A model generated the notes under the pieces. That model was not told where the DNA came from, did not search any database, and saw nothing but the letters and a program-made list of their open reading frames with translations. This document shows, one piece after another, positions 1 to 13,281 of a stretch of 64,000 bases of DNA. Location of the stretch: positions 124,001 through 188,000 of the forward strand of contig JAURVB010000744.1 in the NCBI GenBank assembly GCA_033002965.1, given 5' to 3'. Numbering within the stretch: the first letter of the stretch is position 1; each line of letters begins with the position of its first letter. The stretch comes from Piper betle. Its lineage: Eukaryota; Streptophyta; Magnoliopsida; Piperales; Piperaceae. The translations under genes and the position numbers were made by a program.

Positions 1-51
1 TATTAATCATGATAAAAATGTTAGACAACATGCATAGGAGGAGGGGCACAC

Positions 52-3000
52 CTGATCCCAATCGTCATGATTAACATTGTTTTTAATGTTCTTCAAAAAA
101 TCTGCTAACTGCCCACCCCTCTTTTTCTCTGCAAGTGACGATGCTACTCCAGCATATATATCAACAGCTGCAACACAATATAACAGACACACTGTTATGT
201 CAGGAGACAAGTAGAAAAAGTTAAAAGATCATATTATCTCCACAAGTACAGAAATCTTCATGATAAAAACAAGAAAATTTTTTTAATAGAAGATATATGC
301 GATAGGATTACCGGGAAGATTGAATACATATATCACATGGTAAGCTAGATCAAAATTCTTCTCAGCAAGTTTCTCTGCCACCTCACATCTTCTCCTGTAG
401 AGAAAAATAGAAGAAATGTTTTGACACCATGACCAATAACAACACAATGAGGACCAAAACCAACCGAAAATGAAAGCCTACGATTTCCTGCTTAATAATG
501 ACTTAAAGAATCTAGTATGTGGCTTGTAAGGATCTTACTATTGTACTTGACAAGTTGACACACTTGTTATGCTAATAAAATAATGGCTTCCTAAAAGAAT
601 AAGCCCTTCAGGATGCGTAGCTAACCAACATGAATATCAGTGTCATAAAAGAAAGGAAAGCATGACAGAAGAAAAGGACGAAGAAAGGAAAGCATTGACA
701 AGAAAAGGAAAATGAAAGGAAAGCAAGAGAGAAGAAAACGAAAAAGAAAGGACAGCATGAGAAAAGAAAAGGAGAAAGAAAGAAAAGCATGAAAGAGAAA
801 AGGGAGAGAGAAAGGAAAGCATGAGAGAGGAAAGGGAGACAGAAAGGAAAGCATGAGAGAGGAAAGGGAGACAGAAAGGATGGCATGAGAGAGGAAAGGG
901 AGACAGCGGAGAAAGGAGGAAAGTGAGGAGAGGAAAAGGGGAGGTAGTGTAAGGTGAAATGATGCAGCACTGTTTACAAGCAGAGACTATAAAAATGATA
1001 AATTGGCTAGTGAAATTGGTTTTACTACTGTTCAAAAGTTCAATTCTTCTATTTTCCCTCTCCTATTCTTCTGAATATTGTTATTTTTATTGGTTCTTCT
1101 ATATCTCTTTGTTAAATGCTTGATTTATCAAGACTCTTAATTTGGCATTAGAATCCTTGTCTATTACTTAAGAAACATTTAAAATTATCCCTCTAATCCC
1201 TCAATCAGGGAGAGGAGACAAGGATAGAGCAAAAAAAGAAAAGGGAGCTTAGAGAGAAGAAGAGAAGGCCATGGAGAGAGGCAGAGAACAATTTGACTCG
1301 GTGGCTCCAGACAGGTATTGGCTTGTGGAATGTCGAGAAATATGTTTTATTTCTCAACTTTCATCAAATAAATAAATAAAATCTGTTAATTAGATCACGC
1401 TATAACCAACTTAAAAATATAGCACAAACCTGAAAGTCTCAAGATCATTTGGATTTCCAAAAAGGGAGTATTTCCAAGGTGGACCATCTACATCATTGAA
1501 GGATCTCAAAACATCCGCCTATATATTACCCAACAAGCATCAGAGAAAAAAGACAATCAGCCATTTCAAGCAATATAGAAAAAACTAAATTGAAACAAAG
1601 GAATAAACAACGACTTTGTACACTATCCAGAATGTAAATCATCATAATTTTTATGATTAATGATAATATTAGATGTAACAAAAATAATCATCGCCGTCAG
1701 TCCTTACTTTGATTGTTTGAAAAATAATGAATGATAGATGTGAAAGATGATATTTCTTCTTACTCACAACCAAGATTCTTGAGCATTTAACTAGGGCTGT
1801 TCGTATTTACTTTTTAGATGTTCTCTGAATTATAGAATTGGTGAAAGGATAAACTTTAATAGCATTTGAAAGTAGTTACTAGAATTAATCAAGAAAGATC
1901 ACAGGAACAAAGATCCCGAACAACTGAAAATTTCCCGAAGGACAATTAAATAAAACAACTATATCCACCTGGAGGCTAGCGGCTGAGCCCAATTTTATAA
2001 GTCCTTCTTCAGTAAGCTTTTCTGATGCAGTTTTTCCCCTGACGGATTTGGGGATAAGCTTTGCTGCTTCTCCTGCTCGCTGGCGAGCAAATCGTCCTTC
2101 TTCAAAATGGTACTGTATCAAAAATGTTTAAATCAAATCATTCAAAGTAAAACAAATTATCACTCTACTATGAGAACATATTCAGGTACTCATTTATTTT
2201 CCTAATATATTGAAATAAAATATAAACTACATACACAGATAACCATATACCAAAAAATTTTACAACAATAATCATACCTTGGCATGCTCAAGATGTTTGA
2301 TTGCTTCTTCTTGGGAGGACGAGTTGATATATAACTGAACACAACAAAGCCCGGCAGCAACATGGTCGTTTCTTATTACCTGAGGATAAAAATGTTTAAA
2401 ATATGCAACAAGAAATTTTATTTGACTCATATTAGGAAATCACTTATATTATCATATGTAGACATTTACGCAAGAACACAAAAGACAAGAATAATGCATA
2501 AGTGGGATAAGCCATGAAAAATGATATTAAATTCAGTGGACAAAGATAGATAATAACCTGAAACTTGTAAAGATAGTTGAAATGGCGATGTGTTTCACAG
2601 TATGCACAAATACGGAACAGAGAAGCTGCTGTGTGCTGACTCACTACGGGATCACCAGAAGATGTCATTCTTGTTGAAACTATATTCTCCAGGACAGGCA
2701 TGACACCATATGCAATACAGAGCTCACAGAGGTCATCCACAGTTCCATATTCAGTGGCCAAAGGATCAGGACGCTGTGGAGTTGAAGATGCAGAATTTGA
2801 TAGCCCAAGTATAGGCGATGTAGGGGCAGAGGGAACCCCATTAGGGGGAAGAACAACATGCATGCATCAGAATAGTGACCATGTTTGAACATAAAGTCGA
2901 GCAGCTGTGAGCAAGCAAACTGCAGACGGAAATGCACACATCCATAAAATAATAGTAAAAAACAGAAAGCAATTACATGTTAACTCAAACAATCATTTAA

Positions 3001-6000
3001 ACAGAACCAAGGTGTTTCATTCACAGCTTACTTCTTGCAAGTAGCTCACACATTCAGCATATCGAGCACTATCCAAATTGCTCCTGGGGCCATCTTCAAC
3101 ATCTGAGCTGGATGTAACTGGATTGTTGGAAGCATATCGAAAAAGCCTAGGCTTCCCACCACGAGGACATGTCGATGGCATATATAAAACATTTAAGTAT
3201 GCATCGGCAGAAAGGGAATCATCATATATTGTAGCTGCACTTTTTGCAAAATGCTCATACCTGCAACATCATGCAATATACAAACTCTTTAGTAACAAAT
3301 AATTATTACAGTCAAACCAAAGCAAAAGAAAAGTACATGCAATTATTAACTCATACATCTCAACAAAAACCTAAGGGTTCATGTGTAAAGGTGTACACAT
3401 GTAACTTGTTTCTAGTTTCAACCATAGTTGTCATACAAGTCAGAGGAACATTTCTTGCATGCTTCTTTGCCCTTCAATTAGAACTATGAAAGAAAAACAA
3501 CTAAAATTAAAAAGCCTAGACCTATACACTTTTGAGCTCATCATTATTGCCAACCATCAATATGACCATATGCTGCTGGATAACCACAACAAGCATTCCT
3601 TGATTACACCAACTAATACAGCAGACCAAGCAAAAAAGTTCCACACACACACAAAGATATCTAGAATGTAATCCAACTTCAAAGGAATTTAGAATTTAAC
3701 AAAGTCATCGTGAGCATTTAAGTGGTCATCTGACATAGTGTCTTCAACTTGAAGAGGCTAAGGAATGATTGGGTCATCAGAATGCATTTGGGCCCTGAGC
3801 ATTCACATTGTGAGACAAATGAAAACCTTCAGTCACAACTCACACATATAATACATGACACACATTTTTCTACAAAGTTAAATACTTTATTAAAATAATC
3901 TCAAAGAATAATTTAAAACAAAAAGTCAGCTTAAGCCTCAAAAGGCAAAAGCTACGATAAGTACATCCAGAAGCCAGTTACAGGGAGTCAAAAGTTGAGG
4001 ACATTAAAAGCAAAGGAAACTTCATATTTAAAGTCATACTCAATCAAGAAAGAAACATTAGAACTTTGAGACATGAATTCCAATTTGGGATTGAACTGGA
4101 GGGGTTAGAAGGGCAGGGGTGGTGGTGGGGTGGACGAGGGAGGGAGGAATGTAATTGCCGACTGATAATGTGAGTGTGAGCTTGTAGATCCTTGACTCCA
4201 CTTGTAGCTTACATGGTTTGTCTAAATTGAAGTTCTTCGATTCCTCACTCTTCCATTTAGAGAAGCGACCACAAAATTATATATCATCAGCGGTTGGCTG
4301 AGGTTCCCACTACGAGATATGTAAGTCACATTTTTGGGTTTTCTAACCAATATTGTGGCTAAGGAAACCAACAATCTGCATTTCAAATAATCCACACCAA
4401 GCGATCATTCAAGCTCAAAATATAATCCTTGGTACCCGTTATCCAAACTTGCCATATGAATAGCTAAATAGAAAGCTTAATGATGTCAACAACCGCATGG
4501 CATCATTATAATTTATGCTGAATTATATCTGCAGGCAGACAAACAAGACATATGAAAGTTGAACAAAAGAATATTCTTACATAGAACGTGCAGCAGTAAC
4601 ATCGACAGGTGGGCCCCCTTCCAATGTATTGATTATTTCCATTATGACCGGAATTGAATCACCTTTGTACAGTTGAAGAGCTTGTCTATTAACAGTCAAA
4701 AAACATCAAAATATGAACAGAAGCATCAAATTAAATTAAGGATTTACTAAAAGACTAAAACTTATCCAGGAGATACAGTTACACGTACTTGAACTTCACC
4801 CGAGCTTGAATATAATGTTCCATGCGGATCAAGGCATGCCCCCATGCATTCCATACAGAAAAAGCATCTATCTGCAAGCAAAACATTCGCTTAGTCATAT
4901 GAACATAGATTCAACCAAATATGCATATATATAATAAATCACCTTGCACTTTTTGCATGTATACACTGCCATACTATATTGCTCCTCTTCAATCAGCCTA
5001 TCTCGCAGGCGTGCTGATGACTCCTTGTCGGCAACATCATCAATGGAAGCAACAATTCCAGATCCAAGTAGACTCTGCAGCAGTTCAGCACGCCCAAGCC
5101 AAAAATCTGCTTGAGAAAGAAGCTCGGAAACATCGTCAGTATACTGGCTGTTACCCGCACTTCCAGCATCAGAAGAAGCATCATCAGTCTCACGACTTCT
5201 ATCTGAACTGCTCGTTAAATCACTAGTTCCTGAAAGCTTCCGTAGCTGTGATTTGGCATACATCAAACCCTACAAACAAAATCCTTAATTTTGGCAATGC
5301 CAAATTCAAGTATTCTTATAAAGCAAGACAAATATTTCTACTCTATTCTCACAAGCATAACACCAAAACGATCATCAAATTGTACCTTAATTATATAATT
5401 CAAACTGCAGTTCTTCTCTACTTTAAGTCATTCCCTTCCTATAGATCTTCATCGCGGTTCACATAAAGCCTAACTCCACATCCCATTCTATAACAATAAA
5501 TGCTACTTGCCTTACATTCTCAAAGAAAGAGTTATTATGAGCCTACTCTTGTCACCCAATGTGCCCCACTTTTATCACCTATTCAAAGTGATAAGTGAGT
5601 TTTTATGTAAGTTTTATCTTATGATTCTTATCCATTTGCATTCTATCCCATTCACCCTTTTATATGGGTAGATAACCTTTTGAGAATAAGAACATAGATG
5701 CCAAATGATGTAAAAATGTGAATCTTGGCAAAATCAACATAAGAGGATCCAAAAAATAAATGTTTTCATGGAGAGATAAAACTGATAAAGAGCATGGATA
5801 ATGAGAAAATAACACAAATACTCATGTCTATATTCTATAAAATTATGGATTAAACAACAACACACAATACATACTTGAACATAAGTTTCTGTTGCGTGAT
5901 ATGCTCGTGCAAGAACTTCCATAGATGCATGAAGAGTCAGCTGTTGCTGGCTCAACACATTTTTCATCTGAGACAAACAGAGATCAAGTGCACCTCTGGC

Positions 6001-9000
6001 AGAGACTAACTCATCACTAGACAAAGAAAGCAGAGCCTGTAACAAATAAAGTTCTATGAAAGATTCATTATCAAAGTCATTTTGTTGATTAAACCAATAG
6101 ATAGAAGCAACCTCAAAATAACAAATATTTATATAAGATCTTAATCAATTTTTAAAAATTTCATGATAGAATATCCGGCAAACTCTAAAAGAGAATGGAA
6201 TACAAGGCTTCTAAGAGACTACAACGGATACACGTGCAACCTTGTGATCTATGTTAACATAGTTAGGCTTATTACTTTGCAAGTGGCTTTGCAGGAAGAA
6301 TTTCCTTCGAGCCTTTCCCTTTTATAGTCCTTGTGTTAGACAAGTAACAACTATTTCGTAGGAGGTATAATTACAGAGTAGAGAAACTAAAAAACTGCAT
6401 AATGCTAGAAGTTAATTAGCATTTCATACAAAAGAAAAACCATGAAAGAGAGATAAATCAGTTGAGAAGTTCTATATGACCAGAGTGACGCAATATAGCT
6501 AAAAACACAAGCAGATGGTTGTCAGATTTGACCTTGAAAAGGATAATATCTGGAGAGCTTTCAAATTTGTGAGCTGATCGAATTGCATTATCCTTGTTTG
6601 TGTCTCCTGTTAGTATCCATTCATCAGCTATTGAAACTGATGGTAGACGTTCTTGCCCCTCAAAAGAATAAACAGAAACACGCCCATCTTGTTCCCCAGT
6701 CATTGCTTCCCATGCTGCTTTATCAGATGATGTCAATCCTGAACTTTTTCTTTTCCGCTGAACTTCCTTAGGAGCAATCCTATTCCCTATATCATGATTA
6801 CCCCAAGAAAAAGCTCTGCGAGCTTCCTTCTGCAAGATACTGAGACTATTTGTAAAATTTGACTTAGAAGGCATTCCAGCCTTTGCCTTCAGCTTTGGCC
6901 TCAAACCTGCAACAGATATTCGCTGCTCTCTTGGAGGGGACGAAATAGTGACTGATATTGCTTTTGCAGAGTATGTAAGTATTACAGAGTTGTCCCTCAA
7001 CATGGGAAACTCCTTCATGATCTGAAAAGGAAAATAGATAAGAACAATTTGAGCGTGAGAATGCAAATGCAATAATAGGTACTAATCAGCATAGACAACA
7101 GTTTCACACCAATAGGCATAAGTAGATAAAGAGTAAATACCAGCGAAGCAGACTGCAACTGTTTTCTCATTAAGAGAACTTCCAAAATCAGATGAGGATG
7201 CTCATGTAATGCAGAACACCTTTGCTGCCATGGCAGAGGAAGAAACGATAAAATACGAAGACCGAGTGCCCATTTGTTGAGTCGTGAAACTTCCTCAGAT
7301 GTCAAGTTTCCAGCCCATCGCTTGAGAAAAAAATGAACCTAAGACAAAATTTATGCTAATTTAGCATGGTTCGTCTACGGGAAACAAAGCAGAAAATATT
7401 CCCAAATTACCAGAAGTTGTTTTGATCGTAAATCTGAAAGCAGTTGCATAGCACTTATTGCAACAGGTAAAGCATCATCCGAATTTGGAAGTGATGAAAG
7501 AAAACGGGAAGCTTGTGCTGGTCCACCACCACTCAACGGATCTGTTGTTAGGAACTTGACAAGTTGTCGACCTTGCAGTTCTCTTCGTAAGTCTATTGAC
7601 AATGCTGCACTTTCGGCCACCTCAAGGGCAGCAGAAACGGCCCCTTTGCCAGCCAACCTAAGAGCAAGACCTTCAGGATCTTCTTGGCATTCAGCTTCTA
7701 CCTAAAACAATAACATAATTACAAGAAGATATCCCTATTACCAAAAAATGTGAGGAAAAACTAACCTCCTGCCAAGTTTGACAGCGATCATCTGCACATA
7801 AAATATGCTTATATCTCAGCAAAGCTTGTCTTGTTTGGAACACCTAATAAATTCAAAAGTAGAGAATAGTCAGGATCAAAGAAGACAAAAAGATGGAAAG
7901 TTGCTAGTTTGATAAAAAAATAGCTGAGCATTGAAATTAAACATAACAACAGAAAATGAAAATCTGCCAAGTTTCACATGATTGCTTTTATGCATTTCAC
8001 AAACCATAGGAAATAAGCATCTCTTTATGCTATTTTACCTTTTAACACTCTTACAACAGTAACTTGGCGCTACTAGACCAAAGTAAGGACATATATTTCA
8101 TAGCTAAATAAAAATCGATATAGGTGTCTGTAACTGAAAACAAGACAGTTAATATGAATATTCTTCTTGTATATAACAAAGTAGCACCTCCAATTTCAAA
8201 GGATCTGTTTCTGGTAAATGGCAATTGCACATAGTCAAAACATCCATAGCAGAGTCCAAGTCCCACCTGTGCAAATACCTAGCAGCCAAACATAAGAGTC
8301 AGTAATTAGAACATGAATAAAAAAGTACCACATATGAATTGATGTTAATTTGTTAAAAGTAGAGTACTAATTAAGTGGGAATTAGGATACCCAAAACAAA
8401 ATAACAGATCAAAACGTTATCATGTACGAAATTAAACATCTCTAGCCTAGCAACTAATAAACGCAATACAGAGATCATAGCTCAATGGTCAAGGCTAATT
8501 CATTAGAAAAAGGTCAAATGCTCTAACTATTGAGTAGAAAGTCTGTCAGCAGGTGTTAAAATCTCTATAGCCTTCTCCTCTCTATATCTAACAAACCATT
8601 AAAGCAGAAAAAAGAAATAGAAAATAAAAAAACTTGTGTACTTGAGAGCAAGTTTTGCGGCTAGCTGTTTATTCTTTAATCGTTGACAAAGTCGCCAACT
8701 TTCTCTCCAGAAACTATTTGTTTCAAATCCATCGCCACATCTAGAATCAAGGTGGTCCCTCTCACCATATTCTATAAGCAATTGAAGCAACTTGTCTGAA
8801 GCTCCATGGCGTAGACACCGATCGGAAAGGGCAAGAGCATCCATCAGCTTTCCTTCACTAATCAATCTATAACATATACAGCAAAATAAGTTAATTAAAA
8901 AGCAACAATAAAAGCATTTAAAAGAAGGTTGTCCACCATGAACTAGAGTGAAAGCACAAATTACAAAAATCTAGAGCATCCTGCTCGATGCTATGAATTA

Positions 9001-11757
9001 CAACTTAATATCATCGTAATAGCACCTTTACTACATCAATATTCTAGGTCAAATCTATATCATGGTTAAAGTAAATATTAAAGTGGTTCCCTTTTTTAAA
9101 AGCTTGAGCATTTCGGACAAGTGGTCAGACAATCTAAAATTTACGTGGTATCAGAACCAAAGGATGAATCCCGTTAACATTATGCCTAGGAAAATATCAA
9201 TCCCCCTCATGTTGTATCCAATGGACAATTCTCGAATTTGTCCACGTACTAAACCTTAAAAATTTGCTCACTCATAGGGAGAGTTTTTAGTAAATATTAA
9301 ATGGTTTCTCATCTTAAAAGCTTGAGCTTTTGGGACAAGTGGTTAGACCATCTAAAATTTACATGGTATCAGAACCAAAGGACAAATCCCGTTAGCAATA
9401 TGCCTAGGAAAATATCAATCCCCCTCATGTTCTATCTAATAGACTATTCTCTGTCCACGTGCTAAACCTTAAAAATTTGTTCTCATAGGGAGAGTTTGAA
9501 GTAAATATTAAGTAGTTTCTCATCTTAAAAGCTTGAGCTCTTGGGATAAATGGTTAGACCATCTAAAATTTATAATCACCATGCAAAGGAGAAGCACAAC
9601 ACAACAATCACGGTCGTATACCTTTTTCCTTGAGCAAGCAAGGAACTAAGATAAAATTAATCAAGTTAAGTACATCGTTTTCACCATCATCATATCCATC
9701 TGATCCCTAATATAATTTGATTTGAAGATATAAACTATTGCACCACTTTTCTCAATCACAGACCATCCATAACAAATTTATGAAAAACGATGAATATTAT
9801 AAGTAAAACACTTGCCCAAAAAAGAAGGCCAAAAAATGCTTTTAAAGGCACCTTTCCCATTATGGATAGTATTTTGCTTACTCAGAAAATTTAACAACAA
9901 TATAAAAAATTGAAAATTTCAAAGGTATGATGGAAATATTAGAAGTAAAAAAACAATAAAAGTGAAAGAAAAGCTAAAGTGCAAGATTGGACAAACAAAC
10001 TCAATATTTCAATTAAACCTAAAAGATATTAGATTAGACAGTTTTTCCCATGCCCACAACCCTAGCTTTCAATTTTATGATAAGAAGAGACAACAACATT
10101 TATAAGCAAAATTCTCAAACAATTAGCATAAATGATTGCCTCAATGATGCTTGCACCTGTCAACTGCTATTTCATATGGCCTTTCATTCTCTGCATCAAA
10201 GGAGAGAAAAGCTGCAACCTCATGCATGGCATCCTCTGATTTCAAATAAATAGAGCTTACAAGCTCAGGTGTACAAGTATTCACATTTAAAGTATTATTG
10301 TCAGCATCTTGCTCAGTGTCATTCTCAGGTTCCCGAGCTCGCTTGTGATTGGCTGTAACCTTACAGTTATCTAGATGTGTTTCAAACTGCAAGTTAGTTG
10401 CTGAAGTAGATTCTGATACTCTATGCAAGTTTGACTGCATTTGAATCCACCGGTTTAGTGTTGGAAACCTAAAAGATGAGAAATAAATCAAAAGATGTAC
10501 ACATAAGTAATTTATAAATGAAACTCTCTTGACAGACACCTCTCTGATTGATCAAGAGCAAATTCATAAAATAATCTGTCAGAGTCTGAAGTTCTGCTTA
10601 ACGAATCATTGGAAATCCTAATTAATGATGAATCTTTATCACCCAACAGCATGTTACTCCCAAACACAGATGCCAGTACAGCCCTCACTGGAGACAATTT
10701 TGCCAAGTGCTTCACAATATTTAGATGGAGAGCATAACTTGTTGCATCACTTCTCGGCGATAAATTAAATGAAGATGATTCAACTTTTCCAGGAGGACAC
10801 AGAAAAACTTTATTGGTTGGGACGGCTTCAAAAGACAGAAGTGGAAGCGGAATGCACGCCCAATCATGCCCAGCCCTTGGTGGATAAACTGGTGGCACGC
10901 AAGATGATATCACTTCATGAACAAAATCAACACACATGATATCTGATAGCTTTCCAGCAGCATCAGAATTACCCCGCTCAAATACTAGACGAGTAATAAG
11001 CTGCCAAATGAAACAAGTTAGAAAGATCAAACAACACCATATCCATCCTTGATTCCAGTTATGTCAAATGGCAGAACAATTGAAAGCGCCAGCTAAGCAG
11101 TAGATTAATTCATGACCAAATTTCAAAAATGATGTGCAAACTCGCCACCAACACTAGACCTCAAGACTAAGCAATACGCTGATCCTCTATGAAATCTGTA
11201 TTCACCCCAAGTGACACACACACCTATGAAAACCAAATTTCCTGATATAACATGCAATGTCCTAGATGCACAAACTATATTGTGAGATGTATTAAAGAAC
11301 AGGAAACTTACATCTTTAGGCCGCTCAAATACAACCGAGAAGAAGTTGAAATCGTGAGTGGTGTCAGTTCCATCAACCACATCACCAATAGATGCAATAT
11401 AAAGAATGAAGGCGGAAAGATAAGTGACAGGTTTGACGCTCAACGACCCAAATACCCTTTTTGCAGAGTCTTTAATAGTTGCCTCGCTTTCTTCACCTCC
11501 TAAACTAGTGGAAGATGCTTTCATAGCCCGAAGACCTACTCCAAGCACCACATTCTTCTCAGAATTTTCAAAAACTTTTCGATCAGAATAAAAAATATCT
11601 TCCCTTGCATGATTGGTGTCCTCTTCTTCATCAGCAAGAGCTCTAGCAAGATTGTGAAGCTTGCCTGATACAGAGTATGATAACAAGATCATGAACAAAA
11701 GTAAAAAGAATAAAAATATAGAAATATAAAATCACACATAAACATATCTATATATAT

Positions 11758-11788
<31 letters not shown>

Positions 11789-13250
11789 TATATATATAAA
11801 ATAATACAGATAAAACTTCAAATACATAATTGCACATATTTACCACTCAAAAATTGACGCTTGCCCTCATGAGCATCATCAATCATTTGGTGCAAGATAG
11901 ACAGGGCTCGCTGCCTCTGTCCTCTTCTTGATTCCTTGGGAACAGAGAAGTGTGCTGATCCAGACAGAATCGTCTGCAAAGTTGCTGGCCTCTCCTAGCA
12001 ATACAAAGATGAAATTTGGTTATTTCATTTAAAAAATAAAAATTATTATTTCATTTAAAAAATAAAAATGGTCCCTATTAAAGCAAGAATGTCATCATGC
12101 TGAGTACCAAGCATCTACAATCACGATGCAAGGATCCAGCACATATATAATATAAGCGTTAATGAACTCAATCTATCAATGGAACTTTCAAGCATAAATT
12201 TTGTTCGGACTCTTACTGTGAACATGATTGAGAGTAATAATATGGTTGTTTAACAAGTTAAGAGGCCATGTAAAATACCATAAAAATCAACTCAACCAAA
12301 AGGTGAACCGAACTGTCCTACAAATAGAAGAGTGAAGTTGGCAACTTCCACCTTAGTGAAGTCCTTTTAACATGATGATTAAGGTTCACTAGCACATTGC
12401 ACTATAGCTAAGAACTAAGAAGTCTTATATTAACGACAGATTGACAATGTTCAAGACTTGATAGTAGAGGTAATCCCATAAATTTTAGCTTTTGTTGGAC
12501 CTTTACGGAAGATGCCAGCCTGTTTGTGCTGCCTTATAAGCTACCAATGGTAACAGAGCCAAACTCCGTGAATACCGGTGTGGTAAATGGAAAAATAACT
12601 TGACCTTAGAATGAAGTTCTAAATTTAAGAAATTAAACTTGCCATAAACTTCTAAATGGTCCTACTTCCCATACCAACTTCAAAGATTTACGCTTATGAG
12701 TTAGCAACATAAAGTCTAAACTCACTTGGGCCCACACATTCATATGTGGGGCAACTTATGTTTTATTTTTTCAGGATAAAAAATTCATTAAAAAACACAA
12801 AGAGGAAGAGAACAAGCAACCTAAGCATCAAAAGGGGGCTGGGCAGAAAGATTCAAAAATTACAACCAAAGGCTAAAAAGAAAATCGCAGTAAGCCAACC
12901 CTTAGGCATGTATGAAGATCACAATTAATGTCTCTATCAGAACAAAAACATGTATAGGGCCAGTCTATGACGAGAAGACCCTATTTTCTCCCCAAAGATT
13001 ATTTGGACCAGCTCTAACCAATAATGAAAAATAAGGACGAGGATAGAAAGATTACAAGGCTGTGTGATACCTGTTCCACTATATCTTGCATGCGTTGAAG
13101 GATGCGCTTAGTAACAGAAATAACAGTGACATCAAGAATTTGATCCCAGTAACTTGAACCTGTTCTAGGAGGAACCCCAGGATATATCTCGGATAACCAA
13201 ATTCTTCCCTGTATTAAATAAGAAGGCAAAACAACCTTCAGCAGGTGAAC

Positions 13251-13281
<31 letters not shown>

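Noticed and set aside
608..1035. Open frames on the minus strand rich in Phe, Leu and Ser, looking like a membrane protein
   Set aside because: They come from the purine minisatellite read as polypyrimidine. The frames are alternative readings of the same 32-bp repeat within an intron.
3936..3949. AAGCCTCAAAAGGC, shared with about 55431-55444 in RTEL1 intron 23, considered as a SINE or LINE end
   Set aside because: The shared stretch is too short and the flanks too diverged for me to define an element.
9146..9157. GGTATCAGAACC, considered as part of a tRNA gene (also at 9364, 16624 and 18988)
   Set aside because: It recurs directly after LTR-like ends without a cloverleaf. It fits a tRNA-complementary primer binding site of TRIM elements.
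9069..9572. Spaced repeats considered as a CRISPR-like array
   Set aside because: Unit length (about 210 bp), conserved internal parts and plant context fit an LTR array, not short repeats with unique spacers.
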